Source: an uncultured Oscillospiraceae bacterium
GTDB lineage: Bacteria > Bacillota > Clostridia > Oscillospirales > Oscillospiraceae
Reading direction: 5' to 3'
DNA length: 35,272 nt
Assembly (NCBI GenBank): GCA_947584295.1
Contig: CANPWM010000018.1
Location: 1 to 35,272 of the forward strand
A program made the position numbers and the translations under genes. Position 1 is the first letter of the stretch, and each line of letters starts with the position of its first letter. The notes below the pieces were generated by a model, which worked only from the letters and a program-made list of their open reading frames with translations, searched no databases and was not told the origin of the DNA. Shown here one piece after another: positions 15,518 through 21,420 of the stretch.

Positions 15518-16201
15518 GTGGGACTTATACCTCAGACAAAATGCGGAAGATGTGACCGGACGTATTCCAGCCTCCGGAGCCGCTGCCCCTACTGCGGGGC
15601 GCACCGCCACAAAAAGGGCAAGAGAGCGACCGACAACGACAATTCCACCTGGAAGATCATCATCGGCATCCTGCTGATCGTGGTACTTATTGCCGCCGTC
15701 ATTGTGATCGTGGTCACCAGCGCCAACGACAAGGGCCCCAGCGGCGACTCCACGGGCGACTCACACAACAACTCCTCTGACGGGGTCCAGAGCAGTCCCG
15801 GCGGCAGCACCGACGACAGTACGGACGATTCCTCCAACCCCGACACCGAAGACAGCACCGATGACAGCACCAACCCCGGCACCGACAGCACCGACGACTC
15901 CAGCGATCTCCCCGTACAGGTGATCGCCACCAGCATCACCGTCCACAAGGGGAACAGCCGCACCGAGGCCACGGACTTCATGCTCCACGTGGGCGACAGC
16001 TACAACGTCACCGCCGTGGTCACCCCGTCCAACGCCACCAGTATCCCCACCTGGACCTGTGACAACCCGTCGGCCCTGACCATCATTCCCGACGAGACGG
16101 GCATGAAGGCCACCCTGACCGTCACCGGCACCGGCAGCGTCAACGTCACCGTCAGCGTGGACAGCCTGGACTACACCTTCGTCGTCCGCTGCCGCAAATA
16201 A
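15518..16201 (+). CDS. Zinc-ribbon, single-pass membrane protein with Ser/Thr/Asp-rich linker and Ig-like domain
   Basis: This 227-residue protein has four parts. A zinc ribbon CGRCDRTYSSLRSRCPYCG (C9, C12, C23, C26) is followed by a basic stretch. A membrane helix spans ~44-67 (IIIGILLIVVLIAAVIVIVV). A low-complexity region (~70-145) is built of repeats such as DSTDDS and NPGTDST. A C-terminal Ig-like domain (~147-226) resembles bacterial Ig-like group 2 (ATSITVHKG, VVTPSNATSIPTWTCDNPSAL, TGTGSVNVTVSV). The layout implies a cytoplasmic zinc ribbon and an outside domain held away from the membrane. The GTG start has a GGAGGGA site. It has its own promoter and terminator, so it is monocistronic. 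Function unknown. Confidence 0.8.
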   Translation: MGLIPQTKCGRCDRTYSSLRSRCPYCGAHRHKKGKRATDNDNSTWKIIIGILLIVVLIAAVIVIVVTSANDKGPSGDSTGDSHNNSSDGVQSSPGGSTDDSTDDSSNPDTEDSTDDSTNPGTDSTDDSSDLPVQVIATSITVHKGNSRTEATDFMLHVGDSYNVTAVVTPSNATSIPTWTCDNPSALTIIPDETGMKATLTVTGTGSVNVTVSVDSLDYTFVVRCRK

Positions 16202-16220
16202 GCGGATTCCATAAACGTTA

Positions 16221-16255
16221 AAAACCCGCCTTCCGCTCCGCGGAAGGCGGGTTTT
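16221..16255. terminator. Bidirectional intrinsic terminator
   Basis: A perfect 16-bp inverted repeat (AAAACCCGCCTTCCGC and its complement, loop TCC) ends in TTTT on both strands, 20 bases after the stop of the zinc-ribbon gene. Confidence 0.85.
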
Positions 16256-16296
16256 AGTGTATGCCCGCCGAATTCCCGGCGCATTGCGTATAACCC

Positions 16297-17130
16297 CCGT
16301 ACGGGCCGGACACCCGGCCGGCCCGCCGATCGAATTTCGATTCCGCCTCCCCAAAAGGTTGCGGCTTCGCCGCTTATTCCCATTTCGGGCGGGTTTTGAA
16401 CCCGCCCCTACGGTTTTTAAGGAATTTTTTTCTTCTTTTTTTGCAAAATCTTTCATCAGAGCTTGTAGGGGCCGCCTCTCTTGGCGGCCCGCCGAATTCC
16501 CGGAAAATTTCCCCCAACCGCACCCGCCGAATTCCCGGAAAATTTCCCCCGATCGCACCTGCCGAATTCCCGGAAAATTTCCCCCGATCGCACCTGCCGA
16601 ATTCCCGGCAATCTATCTTTTATCGCCGTACGGGCCGCCGCCCACGGCGGCCCACCGTCATACGCAACAATTTCCCAATAATGATTTTGTTTTCTCCCAA
16701 CGCATAACCCCCCGTACGGGCCGGACACCCGGCCGGCCCGCCAAACGAATTACGGAAAATTTAATTTAACCGTCGTAGGGGCCGCCTCTCTTGGCGGCCC
16801 GTCCCGGTCAATATCCGGGCTGTCAATCAACGGTGGACGGGTCGCCCGGGAGGGCGACCCCTACGGAAGCGTAAGAATGAGTCATTGCGAAATTCGATGG
16901 TGCCACGGGCCGCCAAGAGAGGCGGCCCCTACAAGGTTATACGATAGATTCATGGTAATTCGCTGGGCCGCCGTGGGCGGCGGCCCGTACGGCGTATGAG
17001 GATAGATTTTTCGTAAATCGTCAGGCGGGCCGGCCGGGTGTCCGGCCCGTACGGAACATTATGCGTAATAAATCAGGCTTCCGTATAATCGGAGGGATCC
17101 GATTTAATCACCCGCCAACTTACGCCGCTG
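16297..17130. repeat. REP/REPIN-like repeat block upstream of the tRNA cluster
   Basis: No gene is supported in this stretch. Hairpins of the families seen after spoIIE occur at 16297-16327, 16465-16490, 16626-16653, 16712-16742 and 16775-16801 in one orientation, and at 16907-16932, 16965-16992 and 17024-17054 inverted. Two variants have different stems: GGGCGGG/CCCGCCC (about 16387-16412) and GGGTCGCC/GGCGACCC (16835-16866). Nearly all have GTAG or GTAC at one foot. Linkers such as CCGCCTCCCC-AAAAGGTTGCGG are also shared. Confidence 0.85.
16491..16609. repeat. 35-base tandem repeat, 3.4 copies
   Basis: Units start at 16491, 16526 and 16561 with a partial fourth at 16596. Each begins GCCGAATTCCCGGAAAATTT. 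Units 2 and 3 are identical and unit 1 differs at a few bases. The first unit begins directly at the end of a REP-like hairpin. There are no spacers. Confidence 0.9.
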
Positions 17131-17151
17131 TACGATGGTTTTCCCACACAC

Positions 17152-17180
17152 AAAAAGACCGCCTTTCGGCGGTCTTTTTT
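17152..17180. terminator. Intrinsic terminator after tRNA-Lys
   Basis: AAAAAGACCGCC, loop TTTC, then GGCGGTCTTTTTT. The A tract on the plus strand gives a T tract for the minus-strand tRNA transcript, which ends here. Confidence 0.85.
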
Positions 17181-17255
17181 GGTGACCTGGCCGGGATTCG
17201 AACCCGGGACACCCTGCTTAAAAGGCAGGTGCTCTGCCTGCTGAGCTACCAAGTC
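17180..17255 (-). tRNA. tRNA-Lys (TTT)
   Basis: The minus strand folds into a full cloverleaf. The acceptor GACTTGG pairs with CCAGGTC with one G-U, the anticodon loop is CTTTTAA (anticodon TTT), the T-arm contains GGTTCGAATCC, and CCA is encoded. It is the last of five tRNA genes on this strand. Confidence 0.95.
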
Positions 17256-17304
17256 ATACCTTGTTCCATCGTATCTTTCAATATTTGTCGCCGCGCGTTC
17301 CCTT

Positions 17305-17335
17305 TGTCAAAAAAGGCCTCTGGCCTTTTTTGACA
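17305..17335. terminator. Hairpin terminator between tRNA-Gln and tRNA-Lys
   Basis: A perfect 14-bp inverted repeat, TGTCAAAAAAGGCC with loop TCT, gives GGCC-loop-GGCC followed by six T on either strand. It could stop or attenuate the tRNA operon before tRNA-Lys. A minus-strand TTGACA lies inside its outer stem but no good -10 follows, so a separate tRNA-Lys promoter is uncertain. Confidence 0.65.
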
Positions 17336-17339
17336 GGGC

Positions 17340-17414
17340 TGGCAGGGATGGCGGGACTCGAACCCACGAATGCAGGAGTCAAAGTCCTGTGCCTTACCGC
17401 TTGGCGACATCCCT
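17340..17414 (-). tRNA. tRNA-Gln (TTG)
   Basis: Minus-strand cloverleaf with acceptor AGGGATG/CATCCCT, anticodon loop CTTTGAC (anticodon TTG), T-arm GGGTTCGAGTCCC, and encoded CCA. Confidence 0.95.
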
Positions 17415-17430
17415 ATTTAACAGGTATATG

Positions 17431-17456
17431 TTGACGCCGCCTTCAGGCGGCGTCAA
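17431..17456. repeat. Perfect hairpin between tRNA-His and tRNA-Gln
   Basis: An 11-bp perfect stem TTGACGCCGCC with loop TTCA. No U tract follows, so it looks like a processing or spacer structure rather than a terminator. Confidence 0.6.
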
Positions 17457-17460
17457 CGCG

Positions 17461-17538
<78 letters not shown>

Positions 17539-17565
17539 ATATTCAATTTAGCCCCCAAACTTTGT

Positions 17566-17859
17566 CAATTGGGGTCCCCGCGCAATCGTAGATTGCGTGG
17601 GGAGAGGAGGAGCGAACCATCGCCGGTTCCGCCAAAATGGGGCCCCCGCGCGATTCTAAATCGCGTGGGGAGAGGAGGAGCGAAGCCAGCGTGTGAGGCG
17701 TGAGGCGGGCGCCCGTGGCGTTTGCCTCACGCCGAGGAACGCCTTCCGCGTCAATTGGGGCCCCCGCGCAATCGTAGATTGCGTGGGGAGAGGAGGAGCG
17801 AACCTGGCGAGTGAGGGCGAATACCTGGAGCCCGAACCATCGCCGGTTCCGCGACGACG
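17566..17859. repeat. Three copies of a hairpin-plus-tail element inside the tRNA operon
   Basis: Copies begin near 17566, 17635 and 17750. Each has CCCC-variable stem-GGGG followed by AGAGGAGGAGCGAA. The stems differ but still pair (GCAATC-GTA-GATTGC in copies 1 and 3, GCGATT-CTA-AATCGC in copy 2). Copy 3 has the full tail, ending CGCCGGTTCCGCGACGACG at 17859. Copy 1 looks like copy 3 with the stretch between two GAACC words removed. A fourth copy lies past the phage-like locus at 34118-34217. Confidence 0.85.
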
Positions 17860-17862
17860 ACG

Positions 17863-17939
17863 TGGCACGCCAAGAGGGACTCGAACCCCCGGCCTACTGC
17901 TTAGAAGGCAGTTGCTCTATCCTGCTGAGCTATTGGCGC
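17863..17939 (-). tRNA. tRNA-Arg (TCT)
   Basis: Minus-strand cloverleaf with acceptor GCGCCAA/TTGGCGT (one G-U), anticodon loop CTTCTAA (anticodon TCT), T-arm GGGTTCGAGTCCC, and encoded CCA. Confidence 0.95.
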
Positions 17940-18001
17940 GTGTTGAGTCGGCATCAGGTCTGCCTGAGCCGAAAACCGCCGGGGGAACACTGCCTTGCTG
18001 C

Positions 18002-18076
18002 TGGAGCGGGTGATGGGAATCGAACCCACGTCCCCAGCTTGGAAGGCTGGTGCACTAGCCGTTGTGCTACACCCGC
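18002..18076 (-). tRNA. tRNA-Gly (TCC)
   Basis: Minus-strand cloverleaf with acceptor GCGGGTG/CACCCGC, anticodon loop CTTCCAA (anticodon TCC), T-arm GGGTTCGATTCCC, and encoded CCA. It is the first tRNA after the operon promoter. The phage-like locus lies on its 5' side, beyond the promoter. Confidence 0.95.
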
Positions 18077-18139
18077 GGGTATCTACCGATCTTCACGCCG
18101 CTCAGGTCAAATGAAGTTCAGTATCTTCACGGCCTAATG

Positions 18140-18168
18140 ATGGTAACACAAATTTTCCCCTTTGTCAA
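18140..18168 (-). promoter_or_regulatory. Promoter of the tRNA operon
   Basis: Minus strand TTGACA (18163-18168), 17-base spacer, TACCAT (18140-18145), about 65 bases before the tRNA-Gly 5' end. Confidence 0.8.
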
Positions 18169-18188
18169 ATGTTTTTTGAAATTTTCAG

Positions 18189-18218
18189 AAAAAACTCCCC
18201 CCTCGGGGGCGAGGGGGG
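18189..18218 (-). terminator. Terminator of the repressor operon
   Basis: A 9-bp G/C stem (CCCCCCTCG and its complement, loop GGGG) is followed on the minus strand by a T tract (18194-18189), just past the stop of the ImmA-like gene. Confidence 0.8.
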
Positions 18219-18243
18219 AAATCACAGCTTTTCTTTAAAGCCG

Positions 18244-18636
18244 TCAGGCCTTTTTTTGCTGTAAAGCGGCTGTCAGGGTGTCCACATACGTTTTCAGCTC
18301 CTCCAAGGAGGGGAAAACGGGGATCGCCTCTCTTTGCCGGGAAAAGACGTTCCGCGCCGGGGGCTTGGGAGGCTCCGGCTTTTTCGGGGCCGGGGCCGGA
18401 ACAGGGGCGGGCGCAAGCCCGTCTGCCTCCCGTTCCAGATCCTCCACAGGTCTTTCGGAATAAAAATGATCCCGGAAGATGTGCCGCAGCTCATGCTCCA
18501 GGCACTCCTTCCGCCGGGCAGGGCTTAAATGGCTGCTCAGATAGATGTCAAAGGTGCCGTCGTCGTTGGGGACGGTCACCCCCTCCACCGTAGGCGGAAA
18601 ATCAACGACCCGGACAAAATAATCCGGCGTCCACAC
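18244..18636 (-). CDS. ImmA/IrrE-like metalloprotease, phage regulatory region
   Basis: The 130-residue protein contains an HExxH zinc-protease motif (H48 E49 L R H52, in LEHELRHIFRDHF). A Pro/Ala-rich linker follows (~74-95), then a C-terminal helix with LEELKTYVDTLTAALQQKK. ImmA-type proteases cut the partner phage or ICE repressor and so allow induction. The gene follows the repressor gene directly, with a 3-base gap, which supports that role. The start is GTG at 18634-18636 with a weak GGGCGAG site; coupling to the repressor gene is likely. The domain before the motif is short compared with typical ImmA, so activity should not be assumed. A strong terminator lies just downstream. Confidence 0.75.
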   Translation of the reverse strand: MWTPDYFVRVVDFPPTVEGVTVPNDDGTFDIYLSSHLSPARRKECLEHELRHIFRDHFYSERPVEDLEREADGLAPAPVPAPAPKKPEPPKPPARNVFSRQREAIPVFPSLEELKTYVDTLTAALQQKKA

Positions 18637-18639
18637 GGT

Positions 18640-19011
18640 TTACTCGCCCTTCTGCTCGGTGCGGCGCAGCGCGTCGATGATGGCGACGGCCCGCTCCACG
18701 TCCTTGGGGGAGGCGTCTTTGGCCAGGGAGAACAGCATTCTGCACTCGCTGCGGTTGCGCAGCATATCCAGATACGTCTCCAGCTCCGCGTCCATGGGGG
18801 CGGAGAAGGGCATTCTGTCGGTGCTCTCGCCCTTGAGATACGCCAGAGACACGCCAAAGAAGTCGGCGATCTTCTTCAGGGTCGAATCCCGGGGGACGCT
18901 GGACCCGGACTTCCAGGTGCTGAGAGCCGCCTGGGAAATGCCCGTCTCCTTGGACACCCGGTAGGACGTAACGCACTGTTCCTTACAAAGTTGCATAAAA
19001 ATTTCGTACAT
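18640..19011 (-). CDS. Phage repressor, XRE-family helix-turn-helix
   Basis: A 123-residue protein with an N-terminal XRE/cI-type HTH (about residues 16-62: SYRVSKETGISQAALSTWKS, then STLKKIADFFGVSLAYLKGE). The C-terminal helical region includes MDAELETYLDMLRNR and DVERAVAIIDALR. It should bind operators in the 19020-19240 control region to hold the phage-like genes off. No LexA/cI-type self-cleavage domain is seen, in keeping with inactivation by the ImmA-like protease encoded next to it. The ATG has an AGGAG site about ten bases upstream. Confidence 0.9.
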   Translation of the reverse strand: MYEIFMQLCKEQCVTSYRVSKETGISQAALSTWKSGSSVPRDSTLKKIADFFGVSLAYLKGESTDRMPFSAPMDAELETYLDMLRNRSECRMLFSLAKDASPKDVERAVAIIDALRRTEQKGE

Positions 19012-19056
19012 TTTTTGTTCACTCCTACAAATAATTATTTATGCTTAAAAAAGTGC

Positions 19057-19085
19057 TTGACAAATTGCGGCGGGAGAAGTATAAT
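19057..19085 (+). promoter_or_regulatory. Rightward promoter of the phage-like genes
   Basis: TTGACA (19057-19062), 17-base spacer, TATAAT (19080-19085), a perfect consensus. Its -35 lies in TGCTTGACAAA, a word also found at the -35 of the leftward promoter, so it may be a repressor operator. No gene starts for about 190 bases after the likely start site. Confidence 0.85.
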
Positions 19086-19206
19086 ACGACCATCAAAGCA
19101 AAGCAAACTTGCGAATAGTTCCTTACATTCCATTTACAAGCTTTGTGTGGCTTCGACTATATTTCGCCCCGCAGCGGGAGCTTGCGCCTTGGGCAAATAT
19201 ATATGA

Positions 19207-19235
19207 AGTATACCACATGCGCTTAATTTTGTCAA
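19207..19235 (-). promoter_or_regulatory. Leftward promoter towards the repressor, face to face with the rightward promoter
   Basis: Minus strand TTGACA (19230-19235), 17-base spacer, TATACT (19207-19212). It points at the repressor about 190 bases away and converges with the promoter at 19057-19085, so the two transcripts would overlap over roughly 100 bases. The -35 is again inside TGCTTGACAAA. Confidence 0.8.
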
Positions 19236-19279
19236 GCATTGCTTTGAAATTAATTTTCATTTTTAGGAGGAATGTGCAG

Positions 19280-19549
19280 TTGCGAATTTGGAGAAAAAGG
19301 CTGATCCCGGAGGGCGATGAACCGCCCGAAAACCGGGAGATGACGGGCCTCTACTGCCGGCGCTGTCTCCAGGAGCTGGAGCGCGGCGAGCTTTACGGCG
19401 TAGGGGAGCATGGCGTGGTGCTGTGCGCGGCCTGCGCCGGCGAGGAGTGGGAGAGCCTCACGGAAGGGGAGCGCCTCGCCCTGCTGGGGTTCGAGGTGCC
19501 TGACGAGACGGCCCCCGGGCCGGAGCCGGAGGAGGAAGGGGGGATCTGA
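19280..19549 (+). CDS. Small CxxC-CxxC zinc-finger-like protein, first gene of the phage-like operon
   Basis: A 90-residue protein with two CxxC knuckles (YCRRCLQEL and LCAACAGEEW, about 16 residues between them), suggesting a small zinc-binding fold. The C-terminus is acidic with EPEEEGG. TTG at 19280 is the likely start because AGGAGG lies nine bases before it; a GTG six bases earlier is in frame but too close to that site. It overlaps the terminase small subunit gene by one base. Position suggests an early or packaging accessory role, but nothing in the sequence fixes a function. Confidence 0.6.
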   Translation: MRIWRKRLIPEGDEPPENREMTGLYCRRCLQELERGELYGVGEHGVVLCAACAGEEWESLTEGERLALLGFEVPDETAPGPEPEEEGGI

Positions 19550-19950
19550 TGGAGCTTACCGCGAAAGAGCTGAGCGACGGCATCGACAGGTGCATCGCCC
19601 ACTGCACCCAGACGGGGGAGGCCCCGGTGGGATTTGTCCTGCACAAGTTCGTGGACGTCCCGGAGGGGGAGCTGGCCCGCTATCTGGAGCAGGGGGAGAA
19701 GATGCGCCGGGGGGAGCTGAAATATTCCCGCGGCCTGGAGATCCGCTTTCTGGCCGCCCGCCGGTGGGACGAGTTCAAGACGTTCTTTTGGCTGGACAGG
19801 GCCCAGCGCGACCCCAAAAACGCCAGCTTCGCCATGTTCAACCTGAAGCAGTCGGAAAACGGCGGCTACGCCGAGAAGGAGGCCAAAACGGGCAAAAGCA
19901 CCGTGGTCATCAGGCTTGACGGCGTAGGCGGCAGGGAGGCCATGGAATGA
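19549..19950 (+). CDS. Probable terminase small subunit
   Basis: A 133-residue mostly helical protein starting MELTAKELSDGIDRCIAHC. It lies immediately before, and overlaps by four bases, the terminase large subunit gene, where small subunits are normally found. Small subunits recognise the packaging site and activate the large subunit. No clear HTH motif can be read; the EIRFLAARRWDEFKTFFWLDRAQRDPKNA stretch (written here in context, residues ~64-92) is basic and aromatic. The call rests mainly on position and size. Confidence 0.6.
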   Translation: MELTAKELSDGIDRCIAHCTQTGEAPVGFVLHKFVDVPEGELARYLEQGEKMRRGELKYSRGLEIRFLAARRWDEFKTFFWLDRAQRDPKNASFAMFNLKQSENGGYAEKEAKTGKSTVVIRLDGVGGREAME

Positions 19951-21350
19951 GCGGCCTTCTAAGACAGGAGGGGGGAGCGGGCGCGGACAGGGCGGAGGAG
20001 AGCCGGATCGTCTTTGACCCGGGTACGGCCAACGAGAAGCAGCGGCGATTTTTCCTGGCCCGGGCGCCCTTCATCGCCTACGGCGGAGCCAAGGGCGGCG
20101 GCAAGACCTGGGCCGTGCGCGTAAAGGCCGTGGGCGGGGCCGTCTGCAACCCCGGCATCAGGATCCTCATCATGCGGCGCACCTACCCGGAGCTGGAGGA
20201 GAACCACATCGGCCCCATCGTCCATATGGTGCCGCCGGAGCTGGGGACGTACCTGGCCACCACCCGGCGCATGACCTTCTTCAACGGCTCCACCATCAAA
20301 TTCGGCCACTGGGCGGGGGAGCTTTCAGAGCTGGAGTACCAGGGCCAGGAGTTCGACTGGATCTTCATCGACGAGGCCACCCAGTTCACCGAGCGGGCCT
20401 TCCACTACCTGAAGGGGTGCCTGCGGGGCGTCAGTCCCTATCAAAAGCGCATGTACCTGACGTGCAACCCGGGAGGCGTTGGACACGTCTGGGTCAAGCG
20501 GCTTTTCATCGACAGGGACTACCGGCGCTCCCCAAATCCCGAGGAGGACGAGGCCCCGGAGGACTACGTCTTTATCCCCGCCACGGTGGAGGACAACGGC
20601 TTTTTGCTGAAAAGCTCCCCCCACTACCTGAAGATGCTGTCCCAGATGCCGGAGAACGTGCGCCGGGCCTACCGTTACGGCGATTGGGACGCCCTGGGCG
20701 GCAGCTATTTTTCCGAGCTGCGCCGGGACGTACATACCTTCTCCCCCATGCGTATCCCCCATCACTGGCGGCGCTACCGGGCCATGGACTACGGCCTCGA
20801 TATGCTGGCGGTGCTGTGGATCGCGGTGGACGGGGAGGGGCGGAGCTGGGTCTACCGGGAGTGGACGCAGCCGCGGCTCATCGTGCGGCAGGCGGCGGCG
20901 GGGATCCTGGAGCGGACGCTGCCCGGGGAGACGGTGGACGCCACCTTCGCCCCGCCGGACCTGTGGAGTACCCAGAAGGACACGGGCCGGACCATGGAGG
21001 AGATCTTCCGCTCCGGCGGCGTGCCGCTGACGCGGGCCGACAACAGCCGCGTCCAGGGCCATATGCTCATCAAGGATATGCTGGCCCCGGGGTCGGACGG
21101 CAGGCCCGGACTTATGATCTCCACCGACTGCCGGAGGCTCCTGGCGGACATGACCGCCATTCAGGCGGACGAGGACAACCCCGGCGACGCCGCCAGGGAA
21201 CCCCACGAGGTCACCCACACCGTGGACGCCCTGCGCTACTACTGCGTCTCCCGGGTGGCCCCCGCCGATCCGCCCCGGACGGAGACGGAGGAGTGGACGG
21301 GCGATCCCTTCTGGGGCGGGGAGCCGTCCTGGAGCTACCTGATGTATTGA
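19947..21350 (+). CDS. terL: Terminase large subunit
   Basis: This 467-residue packaging motor has an ATPase domain with Walker A G46-GAKGGGKT-54 (K53) and Walker B WIFIDEA (D142, E143), then a coupling motif in MYLTCNPGG. The C-terminal RNase H-like nuclease starts at AMDYGLDM (D281) and ends near EVTHTVDALRYYC. It cuts and translocates DNA into empty heads through the portal. Length and layout match the family, and no frameshift is seen, so packaging could still work. The gene overlaps the small subunit gene by four bases. Its stop codon lies inside the first unit of a decamer tandem repeat (21342-21395). Confidence 0.96.
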   Translation: MSGLLRQEGGAGADRAEESRIVFDPGTANEKQRRFFLARAPFIAYGGAKGGGKTWAVRVKAVGGAVCNPGIRILIMRRTYPELEENHIGPIVHMVPPELGTYLATTRRMTFFNGSTIKFGHWAGELSELEYQGQEFDWIFIDEATQFTERAFHYLKGCLRGVSPYQKRMYLTCNPGGVGHVWVKRLFIDRDYRRSPNPEEDEAPEDYVFIPATVEDNGFLLKSSPHYLKMLSQMPENVRRAYRYGDWDALGGSYFSELRRDVHTFSPMRIPHHWRRYRAMDYGLDMLAVLWIAVDGEGRSWVYREWTQPRLIVRQAAAGILERTLPGETVDATFAPPDLWSTQKDTGRTMEEIFRSGGVPLTRADNSRVQGHMLIKDMLAPGSDGRPGLMISTDCRRLLADMTAIQADEDNPGDAAREPHEVTHTVDALRYYCVSRVAPADPPRTETEEWTGDPFWGGEPSWSYLMY

Positions 21351-21395
21351 GCCTTATGTATTGAGATGAGTTGAGATGTATTGAGATGTGTTGAG
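21342..21395. repeat. Decamer tandem repeat spanning the terL stop codon
   Basis: Five ten-base units of the form ATGTATTGAG, with variants ATGAGTTGAG and ATGTGTTGAG, begin at 21342, 21356, 21366, 21376 and 21386. CCTT separates the first two. The first unit supplies the terL stop codon. Each unit contains a TGA. Confidence 0.9.
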
Positions 21396-21420
21396 TATAA
21401 TTTGCGAAAGGATGAGGGAA

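Noticed and set aside
16491-16609. Possible CRISPR array
   Set aside because: The repeats are directly adjacent with no spacers, and no cas genes occur in the window.
18002-18076. tRNA-Gly as the phage attachment site
   Set aside because: The phage-like locus lies on the 5' side of the tRNA gene and beyond its promoter, whereas tRNA-integrating phages usually sit at the 3' end. No repeat of the tRNA 3' end was seen near 34 kb.
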